Shown in pieces: positions 1 to 7,599 of a stretch of DNA of 24,311 nucleotides. Within the stretch, counting starts at the first letter, position 1. Each line of letters begins with the position of its first letter. Location of the stretch: assembly GCA_045600025.1 (NCBI GenBank), contig JAZRXC010000015.1, forward strand, positions 1 to 24,311, read 5' to 3'. The translations under genes and the position numbers were made by a program. Below the pieces are notes generated by a model. It ran no database searches and was not told the origin of the DNA. It was given only the letters and a program-made list of their open reading frames with translations. This DNA is from UBA3774 sp045600025. GTDB lineage: Bacteria > Bacillota > Clostridia > Lachnospirales > Lachnospiraceae.

Positions 1-1
1 T

Positions 2-1582
2 CTTTATCGCACCGGACGCATGGAAAAATTGACTTCATACGGCATGATTATTGCGGTTATGGTTGTTGAGCTCGGCATAAACACCGCAGTGACCAGCGTA
101 CCTGTTACAAGCAGAGTCGAGTATAACAGAAATAAAGCTGAGTTTTCAGCGCTGTTTGATGCGGTGTCGGCAGATAAAATTTTCACCCGTGCCGAACGCA
201 ATGCGCTGAGGACAAACAATGACGCCTGCTGGTTCAAATATAATTCAGCATCAATATTCTCATCAACTACGCCGGCAGCGGTTACAAGCCTTTATAAGAA
301 ACTCGGTTGTGAAGGAAATACCAATGCGTATGACATGAAAGGCGCTACTCCGCTCGTGAGCATGCTGCTATCTGTACAATATACATTTGCCACAGAAGAT
401 CTGCCGGAGAGTCCTTTATACAGGCTCGCATCACAAAGCGGCGATGTAAGATTATATGAGAATCTATATACACTTTCGCTTGGCTTCGGTATTCCTTCTG
501 ACGTAAATGAGCTGTGGGAGTATACTTCGGTTAACCCTGCGAAGGGACAGAACGCGCTTGCCAATCTTCTTGATGAAGACGGAGAAAATATACTTCAGGC
601 AATTCCGGGTACCACGAGCGGTGCCGAATATACTACTACGACTACTGAACGCGCCCATTATTATGTATTTGTAGATAATGCTGCAATAGATACAGTAACG
701 GCAAATTATGACGGAAATACAAAGAAATTCGTTGCAGTAAACCGCCGTTACCTGCTGGATCTCGGATATCTTGATGCAGGAACAGATATCACCATCAAGG
801 CAGAAAAAGAAAATCAGACCATGAATGCCATTACATATGCATTCTCTGATGAAGAACTGGTACGCATTTACAATAACCTGGCAGCCTCTCAGCTTCAGCT
901 GACCGAGTGGAATGACAGCTGGTTTGATACTTCATTTACCGGAACTATCAATATGGCTTCCGACGGTTCGATGCTTATGTCGATACCTTATGAAAAAGGA
1001 TGGACGGCCCGTGTTGACGGAGTGATTACGCCTATTGAGAAATTCTCAGATGCGTTAATCCTTATTCCGCTTACAGCCGGCACTCATACAGTACATCTGT
1101 CATATGTTCCCGAAGGCGCAGTACAGGGAGCTATTGCTTCTGCTGCATCCCTCGTATTACTTATTATCTGCTTGCTTATCAGCCTTGTGGCGCGTTTGAT
1201 CCGCAAGAAGAAATATGGCGAGATAGACGAGGAGCAGGCGCAGCTTGAGGAGATGTTCGATATTCCCGAAGTTGAGGAAACAGAAGAACTTCCTGAAGAA
1301 CAAACATCCGACTTAACAGTAGAAGCAGTGCTGGCAGCACAAGGCGAAGCAGAAGAGAATACGGAACGCCCTGTAGTTGAAGAAATAGATATTCTGAGAT
1401 TTGATTCAAAAGATCATGGTGCAGAAGAAGTTTTGGAAGCAACCGAAGCGGAAGCCGAAGAAACCTCGTTAGTTACCGAAGCGGAAGTGACAGAAGAGTC
1501 GCAGTTGATAGAAGAAACTACAGCAGAAACTCCGGAAGTTGAAAATGAGCAAAAAGATAGTTTCGGAGAATTCAAACTTTAA
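2..1582 (+). CDS. YfhO-family membrane protein, C-terminal part (5' end outside window)
   Basis: The reading frame is open from base 2, upstream of the first ATG at 20, so this is the 3' part of a longer gene. YfhO proteins are usually more than 800 residues with about a dozen membrane helices; in Bacillus YfhO is linked to lipoteichoic acid glycosylation. Numbering from the ATG at 20, I see a hydrophobic end of a helix (residues 8-22), the family-like stretch RTNNDACW near residue 65, an extracytoplasmic region, GWTARVDG near residue 327 followed by PLTAGTHTVHLSY, and a final membrane helix at about 366-392 ending in RKKK. These C-terminal motifs are characteristic of YfhO. After the helix comes a cytoplasmic tail of about 125 residues that is very rich in Glu, which is not usual for the family. 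The yigZ gene follows after 6 bases. The exact substrate in this organism is unknown. Confidence 0.85.
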   Translation, partial: LYRTGRMEKLTSYGMIIAVMVVELGINTAVTSVPVTSRVEYNRNKAEFSALFDAVSADKIFTRAERNALRTNNDACWFKYNSASIFSSTTPAAVTSLYKKLGCEGNTNAYDMKGATPLVSMLLSVQYTFATEDLPESPLYRLASQSGDVRLYENLYTLSLGFGIPSDVNELWEYTSVNPAKGQNALANLLDEDGENILQAIPGTTSGAEYTTTTTERAHYYVFVDNAAIDTVTANYDGNTKKFVAVNRRYLLDLGYLDAGTDITIKAEKENQTMNAITYAFSDEELVRIYNNLAASQLQLTEWNDSWFDTSFTGTINMASDGSMLMSIPYEKGWTARVDGVITPIEKFSDALILIPLTAGTHTVHLSYVPEGAVQGAIASAASLVLLIICLLISLVARLIRKKKYGEIDEEQAQLEEMFDIPEVEETEELPEEQTSDLTVEAVLAAQGEAEENTERPVVEEIDILRFDSKDHGAEEVLEATEAEAEETSLVTEAEVTEESQLIEETTAETPEVENEQKDSFGEFKL

Positions 1583-1588
1583 TAGCGT

Positions 1589-2227
1589 ATGAAGGTTATT
1601 TCTCAAAACGCTTCGGCAGAAATAGAAGAAAAAAAGTCACGTTTTATAGCGGACGTGGCAATCGTGCACAGCGAAAAAGAAGCGCAGGATTTTATAACTT
1701 CAGTTAAGAAACGTTACTGGGATTGCAAGCACCACTGTACGGCTTATGTTATCGGTAAGAACGGAGAGCTTTCGCGCTGCACAGATGACGGCGAGCCTGC
1801 CGGTACGGCGGGACGTCCGATACTTGAACTTATTAATAGCTTTAATCTTATAAATGTTTGCATTGTTGTATCGAGATATTTTGGAGGCACGCTCCTCGGA
1901 ACCGGAGGGCTTGTCAGAGCTTACGGGCTTGCCGCGAAACGCGGTATAGAAGAAGCCGGAATACTCGAAGCACAAAACGGGAAGATAGTGTCAATTTCAG
2001 CGCCATATGACAGCGCGGAAAAAATCCGCCGCGCACAGCTATCTTATGAGTCTGATGCCGAGTATGGCGAGCAGGTCAAGCTGACATATTACGTGCCTGA
2101 TTCAGACCTTGAATTATTCGCAAAAACGGTAACGGAAGTGACTCTCGGCAGGTCTGAATTAAATATCGAAAGAGATGCTGTATTTGCGCTAAACAATGGA
2201 AAGATTGTGGAATTATCAATTGACTAA
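1589..2227 (+). CDS. yigZ: YigZ/IMPACT-family protein (UPF0029)
   Basis: This 212-residue protein has the normal length for the YigZ family, the bacterial relatives of the eukaryotic translation regulator IMPACT. The family signature is clear: DDGEPAGTAGRP near residues 65-76 and SRYFGGTLLGTGGLVRAYG near residues 93-111, followed by the C-terminal DUF1949-like ferredoxin fold. The molecular role in bacteria is not settled; nucleic-acid or ribosome association has been proposed. It starts 6 bases after the YfhO stop. The ribosome binding site is weak (GGAG at 1565-1568, far from the ATG), which suggests translational coupling. The -35 box of the downstream decarboxylase promoter overlaps its last codons. 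Confidence 0.93.
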   Translation: MKVISQNASAEIEEKKSRFIADVAIVHSEKEAQDFITSVKKRYWDCKHHCTAYVIGKNGELSRCTDDGEPAGTAGRPILELINSFNLINVCIVVSRYFGGTLLGTGGLVRAYGLAAKRGIEEAGILEAQNGKIVSISAPYDSAEKIRRAQLSYESDAEYGEQVKLTYYVPDSDLELFAKTVTEVTLGRSELNIERDAVFALNNGKIVELSID

Positions 2228-2248
2228 TTTAGTATACTAAACTATACT
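2220..2248 (+). promoter_or_regulatory. promoter of the decarboxylase operon with palindrome in the spacer
   Basis: TTGACT (2220-2225) and TATACT (2243-2248) are separated by exactly 17 bases and lie about 30 bases upstream of the first decarboxylase gene. The spacer contains the perfect 14-base palindrome TTTAGTATACTAAA (2228-2241), a likely repressor site. The -35 box overlaps the end of yigZ. Confidence 0.65.
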
Positions 2249-2280
2249 ATTTATAATTTTTATTTATAGGAGGAGACAAT

Positions 2281-2661
2281 ATGGGATACGAATTTGTTAC
2301 CGCAACCGCTAAGAGCACCGGTGACATACTCGGCGAAGGCCTTGTCAACATGTTGATAGGTCTTTTTGTAGTATTTTCGGTTTTGATATTCCTGTGCATT
2401 ATCATTTGGGCTTTTAAGTTCCTTGGTAAGATCGGCGGAGGAGATGCAGCACCTGCACCCGCTCCCGCAGCACCTGCAGCAGCACCTGCACCTAAGGCAG
2501 CACCTGCAGCAGCTAAGCCCGCCGGCCCCGGAACTATGAAAAATGCCGGCGTTAACTTAGAAGATGAGGTAGACGCTGATACAGCAGCAGCTATACTTGG
2601 TGCAGTTGCATCTGAGTGTGGCGGAGATTTCAAAGTTACATCAATTAAGAAGAGTAAATAA
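2281..2661 (+). CDS. oadG: OadG-family sodium pump decarboxylase gamma subunit
   Basis: The gamma subunit anchors the Na+-translocating decarboxylase complex in the membrane and helps assembly. This 126-residue protein has the family layout: a short N-terminal region, one membrane helix at about residues 22-48, an Ala/Pro-rich flexible linker at about 56-86, and a C-terminal segment (DTAAAILGAVASECGG) matching the conserved OadG tail that precedes a basic end. The ATG at 2281 has a strong AGGAGG site at 2268-2273. It is the first gene of an operon with the biotin carrier (11 bases downstream), beta and alpha subunits. Its linker shares an exact 20-base repeat with the linker of the next gene. 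Confidence 0.88.
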   Translation: MGYEFVTATAKSTGDILGEGLVNMLIGLFVVFSVLIFLCIIIWAFKFLGKIGGGDAAPAPAPAAPAAAPAPKAAPAAAKPAGPGTMKNAGVNLEDEVDADTAAAILGAVASECGGDFKVTSIKKSK

Positions 2662-2672
2662 GGGAGGCTATT

Positions 2673-3017
2673 ATGAACACATATAAGATTACCGTAAATG
2701 GCGTAGCATACGAAGTTACAGTTGAGCAGACCGGTGGCGCAGCACCTGCAGCAGCACCCACACCCGCAGCAGCACCTGCAGCAGCACCCGCAGCAGGAGC
2801 AGGCAGCGTACGCGTTGAGGCTCAGGTTGCCGGTAAGATTTGGAAGATAGTTGCACAGCCCGGACAGCAGCTTAACTCAGGCGACAGCATCGTTATACTT
2901 GAATCTATGAAGATGGAAATCCCCGTAGTAGCTCCTCAGGCAGGTACTCTTGCCAGCATAGAGCTCCGCGAGGGTGATGCAGTTGAGGTTGGTTACCTCA
3001 TTGCAACCATGAACTAA
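2673..3017 (+). CDS. biotin carboxyl carrier protein of the decarboxylase
   Basis: A separate 114-residue biotin/lipoyl-attachment protein that carries CO2 from the carboxyltransferase (alpha) to the membrane decarboxylase (beta). An N-terminal beta segment (residues 1-20) is followed by an Ala/Pro linker (about 22-44) and the biotinyl domain (45-114). The biotinylation motif is ESMKM with the acceptor Lys80; the more common form is EAMKM, but ESMKM is also seen in active carriers. In many species this domain is the C-terminus of the alpha subunit; here it is a free protein, as in glutaconyl- and methylmalonyl-CoA decarboxylases (GcdC/MmdC). An AGGGAGG-like site lies just before the ATG, and the next gene starts 14 bases downstream. 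Confidence 0.93.
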   Translation: MNTYKITVNGVAYEVTVEQTGGAAPAAAPTPAAAPAAAPAAGAGSVRVEAQVAGKIWKIVAQPGQQLNSGDSIVILESMKMEIPVVAPQAGTLASIELREGDAVEVGYLIATMN

Positions 3018-3031
3018 TAAGGAGAATTGAC

Positions 3032-4222
3032 ATGGCCGGATTTGGAGAAACTTTAAGCAATCTACTGAATCAGACTGCGTTTGTTAACCTTTCATGGGGC
3101 AACTACGTAATGATTCTTGTAGCTTGCGTATTACTTTACCTTGCAATTAAGAAGGATTTCGAACCCCTTCTTCTTATACCGATTGCTTTCGGTATGCTTC
3201 TTGTTAATATTTACCCTGACATTATGTCAGCCGGTACACAGGTTCAGCTTGCTGACGGCTCATGGAAGACAGAAGGAGAGGGACTCCTCCACTTCTTCTA
3301 CAGACTTGATGAGTGGGCAATACTTCCTTCACTTATATTCATGGGTGTAGGCGCTATGACAGACTTCGGTCCTCTGATTGCCAACCCTATCAGCTTCCTT
3401 ATGGGTGCTGCAGCACAGCTCGGAATTTATGTAGCATATTTCCTTGCTATGGCATTCAGCTTCCTTCTGCCTGTTTCTGATCCCAGTAAGGCAGCAGCTG
3501 CTATTTCAATCATCGGCGGTGCCGATGGTCCTACATCAATATTCCTTGCATCAAAGCTCGGACAGACGGATATCTTAGGACCTATCGCCGTAGCAGCATA
3601 TTCATACATGGCACTGGTTCCCATGATTCAGCCGCCTATTATGAAAGCATTTACAACAAAAGAAGAAAAGCTCATCAAGATGGGTCAGCTTCGTCCTGTA
3701 TCCAAGCTTGAGAGAATCCTTTTCCCTATCGTTATAACTATCGTTGTATGTATGATTCTTCCTTCAACTACTCCTCTCGTAGGTATGTTGATGCTTGGTA
3801 ACCTCTTCCGTGAGTCAGGCGTTGTTCGTCAGCTTACAGATACAGCCTCCAATGCTCTTATGTACATCGTAGTTATCATTCTCGGAACCTCAGTAGGTGC
3901 TACCACATCCGCAGAGAGATTCCTTAACCTCGGTACTCTCGTAATCGTAGGTTGCGGTCTTCTTGCATTTGCCTTTGGTACATTCGGAGGCGTTATGCTC
4001 GGTAAACTGCTCTGCAAGATTACAGGCGGCAAGATCAATCCTCTGATTGGTTCTGCCGGTGTATCAGCTGTTCCTATGGCTGCACGTGTATCTCAGAAGG
4101 TCGGTGCTGAATATGATCCTACCAACTTCCTGCTCATGCATGCTATGGGACCGAATGTAGCAGGTGTTATCGGTACTGCAGTTGCAGCCGGTACATTCAT
4201 GGCTATCTTTGGAGTAAGATAA
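3032..4222 (+). CDS. oadB: Na+-translocating decarboxylase beta subunit
   Basis: The integral membrane subunit decarboxylates carboxybiotin and exports Na+. The 396-residue sequence is hydrophobic throughout with many predicted membrane helices, and it contains the highly conserved GGADGPTSIF motif with Asp165, the residue equivalent to the essential membrane aspartate (Asp203) of Klebsiella OadB. A second family-like segment GPNVAGVIGTAVAAG lies at the C-terminus. Length is close to other OadB/GcdB/MmdB proteins. An AAGGAG site precedes the ATG. The beta subunit family is shared by oxaloacetate, methylmalonyl-CoA and glutaconyl-CoA decarboxylases, so substrate is decided by the alpha subunit next door. 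Confidence 0.95.
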   Translation: MAGFGETLSNLLNQTAFVNLSWGNYVMILVACVLLYLAIKKDFEPLLLIPIAFGMLLVNIYPDIMSAGTQVQLADGSWKTEGEGLLHFFYRLDEWAILPSLIFMGVGAMTDFGPLIANPISFLMGAAAQLGIYVAYFLAMAFSFLLPVSDPSKAAAAISIIGGADGPTSIFLASKLGQTDILGPIAVAAYSYMALVPMIQPPIMKAFTTKEEKLIKMGQLRPVSKLERILFPIVITIVVCMILPSTTPLVGMLMLGNLFRESGVVRQLTDTASNALMYIVVIILGTSVGATTSAERFLNLGTLVIVGCGLLAFAFGTFGGVMLGKLLCKITGGKINPLIGSAGVSAVPMAARVSQKVGAEYDPTNFLLMHAMGPNVAGVIGTAVAAGTFMAIFGVR

Positions 4223-4236
4223 ATTGAGGTGAAAAT

Positions 4237-5634
4237 ATGGCAAAACCCGTAAAAATAGTTGAAACCGTCCTTCGTGACGGACAGCAGTCACTCATTGCTA
4301 CCCGTATGAAAATCGAAGACATGCTTCCTATCGTAGGAACCATGGATAAAGTAGGTTATCATTCAGTAGAAATGTGGGGCGGCGCTACATTTGATGTATG
4401 CATGCGTTATCTGCATGAAGATCCCTGGGAGAGACTGAGAAAGCTTCGCGATGGCTTCAAGAACACAAAGCTTCAGATGCTGCTTCGCGGACAGAACCTC
4501 CTCGGATACCGCAACTATCCGGACGATGTAGTAAAATATTTCGTTCAGAAGTCAATCGCAAATGGTATTGATATCATGAGAATATTCGACGCTCTTAACG
4601 ACGTGCGTAATCTCGAAGTTGCTATCGATACCGCTAAAAAGGAAGGCGCTCATGTTCAGCCCGCTATTTCCTACACACTTGGCAAGCCTTATACTCATGA
4701 GTATTACATGAATCTCGCTAAGACTCTTGAGAACATGGGAGCTGATTCCATCTGCGTTAAGGATATGTCAGGTCTGCTTATTCCTCAGGAAGCAGCAAGC
4801 CTTACAAAGGACCTCAAGAGCGTTATCAGTGTTCCGCTTGATATTCATACTCATTACACTTCAGGTGAGGCTTCTATGTCATACCTGCGTGCAATTGACA
4901 ATGGCGCTGATATAGTTGACTGTGCTATTTCTCCTTTTGCACTCGGTACCAGCCAGCCTTCAACAGAGGTTATTGCAACTGCTCTTGAAGGAACTGAGTA
5001 TGATCCGGGTCTCAATAAGGAAGCTATGCTTGAAGTAGCAGAGTACTTCCGTCCCATCAGAGAAGAAGCTCTTGCTTCAGGCCTGATGAGTTCTAAGGTT
5101 CTCGGCGTTGATATCAATACTCTTAAGTATCAGGTACCCGGCGGAATGCTTTCCAACCTCGTATCACAGCTTAAAGATCAGAAGGCTGAATCCAAGTTCT
5201 ACGACGTGCTCAACGAAGTTCCGCGCGTTCGTGAGGACATGGGTGAGCCGCCGCTCGTTACTCCTACCAGCCAGATAGTTGGTACCCAGGCAGTTTTCAA
5301 TATTCTGTTTGGTGAACGTTATAAGATGGCTACTGCTGAGACCAAGTCACTTTTTGCAGGTGAATACGGACTGTGCGTTTCACCTTTCAACGAAGAGGTT
5401 AAGAAAAAGGTTATCGGCGATCGTGAGACCATCACCTGCCGTCCTGCAGATCTGCTTGAGCCCGGACTTCCTAAGTTCGAGAAGGAGATGGCAGAGTACA
5501 AGACTCAGGATGAGGACGTGCTTTCATATGCACTCTTCCCGCAGGTTGCTATGGAATACTTCAAATACCGCAAGGCCCGCGATGAGGGCGGCGTCCTTAC
5601 CGGTGAGATTGAGTGCTCCGTAACTCCTGTTTAA
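4237..5634 (+). CDS. oadA: oxaloacetate decarboxylase alpha subunit / carboxyltransferase, without biotin domain
   Basis: This 465-residue protein transfers the carboxyl group of oxaloacetate to biotin. It has the HMG-CoA-lyase-like TIM barrel (about residues 1-270) with the metal-binding RDGQQS motif (Asp14), the carboxylatable lysine in VKDMSG (Lys175) and the metal-binding HTH pair (His204/His206), then the PYC/OADA conserved domain to the C-terminus. That fold identifies pyruvate/oxaloacetate chemistry; methylmalonyl- and glutaconyl-CoA decarboxylases use an unrelated crotonase-like alpha subunit. Compared with Klebsiella OadA (about 595 residues) it stops before the linker and biotin domain, and a free biotin carrier is encoded two genes upstream. 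It is the last gene of the operon, with a terminator 11 bases after the stop. The alternative role is the B subunit of a pyruvate carboxylase, unlikely beside OadB. Confidence 0.92.
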   Translation: MAKPVKIVETVLRDGQQSLIATRMKIEDMLPIVGTMDKVGYHSVEMWGGATFDVCMRYLHEDPWERLRKLRDGFKNTKLQMLLRGQNLLGYRNYPDDVVKYFVQKSIANGIDIMRIFDALNDVRNLEVAIDTAKKEGAHVQPAISYTLGKPYTHEYYMNLAKTLENMGADSICVKDMSGLLIPQEAASLTKDLKSVISVPLDIHTHYTSGEASMSYLRAIDNGADIVDCAISPFALGTSQPSTEVIATALEGTEYDPGLNKEAMLEVAEYFRPIREEALASGLMSSKVLGVDINTLKYQVPGGMLSNLVSQLKDQKAESKFYDVLNEVPRVREDMGEPPLVTPTSQIVGTQAVFNILFGERYKMATAETKSLFAGEYGLCVSPFNEEVKKKVIGDRETITCRPADLLEPGLPKFEKEMAEYKTQDEDVLSYALFPQVAMEYFKYRKARDEGGVLTGEIECSVTPV

Positions 5635-5644
5635 TAAAACTTTC

Positions 5645-5672
5645 AAAAGACCCCGCGTGAGGGGTCTTTTTT
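5645..5672 (+). terminator. intrinsic terminator of the decarboxylase operon
   Basis: Ten-base perfect stem (AAAAGACCCC at 5645-5654 with GGGGTCTTTT at 5661-5670), six-base loop GCGTGA and a run of Ts. It separates the decarboxylase operon from the flavoprotein gene. Confidence 0.92.
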
Positions 5673-5693
5673 ATATCTTTTTTGCTTTAATTA

Positions 5694-5702
5694 TGGTATC
5701 AT
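5694..5702 (+). promoter_or_regulatory. extended -10 promoter right before the flavoprotein start codon
   Basis: TGGTATCAT fits the extended -10 pattern TGnTATAAT with one mismatch. Only 6 bases separate it from the ATG at 5709, so transcription would begin at or next to the start codon. No Shine-Dalgarno sequence is present. No good -35 is visible. Confidence 0.5.
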
Positions 5703-5708
5703 TCTAAT

Positions 5709-6935
5709 ATGAAAATTATCGTGGTAGGAGCGGGAGCGTCAGGCCTTCTGGCTGCGATAGCAGCAGCGCAAGACGGACACGACGTTACCGTTATTGAGAA
5801 AAACGAAAAAGCCGGAAAAAAGATTTATATCACGGGCAAGGGCAGATGTAACGTGACAAATGCTTGTGACCGCGATGAGTTTTTTGAGCATATTTTACGC
5901 AACCCCAGATTTACCTACTCGATGTTTTCATCATTCAGTAATGCCGATATGATGAAACTTCTCGAAGAGGCCGGCCTTTTGCTGAAGATTGAGCGCGGGC
6001 AGAGAGTGTTCCCGCAGTCCGATAAAGCATCTGACGTAACAAAGACGTTGCTTTCTTTAGCTGAACGGCTGGGAGTGAAATTCATATATAATACTCCGGT
6101 TTCGCAGCTTATTTGCGACGAGGCAGGATGCCACGGAGTAATTGCAAATGATCAAAAAATTCTTGCCGATGCGGTTATAGTTGCGACCGGAGGACTATCT
6201 TATCCTGCGACGGGTTCTACAGGCGACGGATACAGATTTGCCGCTGAAGCGGGCATTGAAGTAACTGAAACATCTCCTTCACTCGTACCGTTTACTGCAG
6301 TTATTGAGGGCTTTAACATTTCGGAATTGGCAGGACTTTCGCTGAAAAATGTGAAAGCCGGATTATATAAAAACGGCAAATGCCTCGAATCCGAATTTGG
6401 CGAAATGCTTTTTACTCATACCGGTGTAAGCGGACCGATTATTCTCACCTTGAGTGCCAAGTGTATGGACGTAAAAGATACGCAGTTGCGTATAGATTTA
6501 AAGCCGGCGCTCACAGAAGCACAATTAGATGATCGGTTGTTGCGTGAGTTTGAAGCGGCGCAAAATAAAGCTATTTCAAATGTAATGAGAACGCTTCTGC
6601 CGGCAAGCCTTATTCCGGCAGTGCTTACACAAAGCAATATAGAACCATCGAAACCGATACACGATATCACTAAAGCAGAGCGCATGGCAATTATAAAAAC
6701 GCTCAAGGAATTTACGGTGAATGTATGTGAGAGACGCGGCTTTGATGAAGCGGTAATCACGCGCGGCGGAGTAAAAGTCTCCGAACTTAATCCGAAAACC
6801 ATGCAGGCAAAAAAAGTCAGAGGACTTTCATTTGCCGGCGAAGTAATAGATATAGACGCCACAACGGGCGGATTTAATTTACAGCTGGCATTTTCCAGTG
6901 GATATGCAGCGGGAAAAGGAGTATCACATGAATAA
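5709..6935 (+). CDS. HI0933/YhiN/BaiN-family FAD-dependent oxidoreductase
   Basis: A 408-residue flavoprotein of the HI0933-like family, which includes E. coli YhiN and proteins annotated as BaiN or as aminoacetone oxidase family enzymes. The N-terminal Rossmann motif GAGASG (residues 7-12), EKNEKAGKKIYITGKGRCN (about 31-49, a family signature) and a C-terminal FAD-binding segment around GGVKVSELNPKTM and TGGFNLQLAFSSG are all present. The physiological substrate is not known; the bile-acid role of BaiN should not be assumed. The start is fixed by the Rossmann strand beginning at residue 2. No ribosome binding site is seen, and an extended -10 lies only 6 bases upstream. The cmk start codon overlaps its last 8 bases. 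Confidence 0.92.
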   Translation: MKIIVVGAGASGLLAAIAAAQDGHDVTVIEKNEKAGKKIYITGKGRCNVTNACDRDEFFEHILRNPRFTYSMFSSFSNADMMKLLEEAGLLLKIERGQRVFPQSDKASDVTKTLLSLAERLGVKFIYNTPVSQLICDEAGCHGVIANDQKILADAVIVATGGLSYPATGSTGDGYRFAAEAGIEVTETSPSLVPFTAVIEGFNISELAGLSLKNVKAGLYKNGKCLESEFGEMLFTHTGVSGPIILTLSAKCMDVKDTQLRIDLKPALTEAQLDDRLLREFEAAQNKAISNVMRTLLPASLIPAVLTQSNIEPSKPIHDITKAERMAIIKTLKEFTVNVCERRGFDEAVITRGGVKVSELNPKTMQAKKVRGLSFAGEVIDIDATTGGFNLQLAFSSGYAAGKGVSHE

Positions 6936-7599
6936 GAATATTGCACTTGACGGTCCTGCAGGAGCAGGTAAAAGCACTATAGCTAAGGCGCTCGCTGCCA
7001 GGCTCGGACTCGTATATGTCGACACCGGAGCTATGTACCGAGGACTTGCGATACATTTTCTTCGCAACGGGCTTGCACCGGATGATGAGGCCGGAATCAG
7101 CGAAGCTGTAAAAAACGCAGACGTTTCAATCAAATACGAAGACGGCGTTCAGCAGGTGTATCTGAACGGAGAGAATATCACTTCGATTTTACGCGATGAA
7201 GAGGTCGGCAAGATGGCATCTGCCTCATCTGTTTACACAGCGGTTCGCACAAGACTTGTTGCACTTCAGCAGGAACTTGCAAAAACCACTGCAGTAGTAA
7301 TGGACGGCCGCGATATTGGTACGGTAGTGCTGCCCGATGCCGGTCTTAAAGTATTTGTTACGGCAAGCGTAGAAGAACGTACTGATCGCAGAGTGCGCCA
7401 GCTGATTGAGCAGGGAGTAACACCCGATGTCGATCAGATAAGAAAAGATATAGAAGAGCGCGATTATCGCGATACTCACAGAGAAAACAGCCCGCTGAAG
7501 GCTGCCGATGATGCGATAATATTCGACAACACCGGCTATAAGCTTGATCAGTCAGTCGAATATGTTTATAACCTCTACAAGGAAAAATGCCTGAAATAA
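6928..7599 (+). CDS. cmk: cytidylate kinase
   Basis: Phosphorylates CMP and dCMP to the diphosphates. From the ATG at 6928 the protein is 223 residues, the normal length, with the P-loop GPAGAGKST at residues 9-17, VDTGAMYR near 31-38 and the conserved DGRDIGT at about 126-132, and a C-terminal lid region with RDYRDTHREN. An in-frame ATG at 6898 would add ten residues, but AAAAGGAG lies at 6914-6921 just before 6928 and homologues begin close to the P-loop, so I chose 6928. It overlaps the flavoprotein stop by 8 bases and the ispH start by 13 bases, so the three are probably translationally coupled. Confidence 0.95.
   Translation: MNKNIALDGPAGAGKSTIAKALAARLGLVYVDTGAMYRGLAIHFLRNGLAPDDEAGISEAVKNADVSIKYEDGVQQVYLNGENITSILRDEEVGKMASASSVYTAVRTRLVALQQELAKTTAVVMDGRDIGTVVLPDAGLKVFVTASVEERTDRRVRQLIEQGVTPDVDQIRKDIEERDYRDTHRENSPLKAADDAIIFDNTGYKLDQSVEYVYNLYKEKCLK

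Noticed and set aside
2247..2633. Ala-rich 128-residue reading frame on the - strand
   Set aside because: It is the antisense of the Ala/Pro linker of the gamma-subunit gene; the repeated GCA/CCT codons keep the opposite strand free of stops.
2455..2815. Short repeated units resembling a repeat array
   Set aside because: They encode Ala/Pro linkers in two proteins; there are no spacers of equal size as in CRISPR arrays.
6416..6946. 176-residue - strand reading frame
   Set aside because: It lies opposite the flavoprotein gene, has no ribosome binding site and no recognisable motif.
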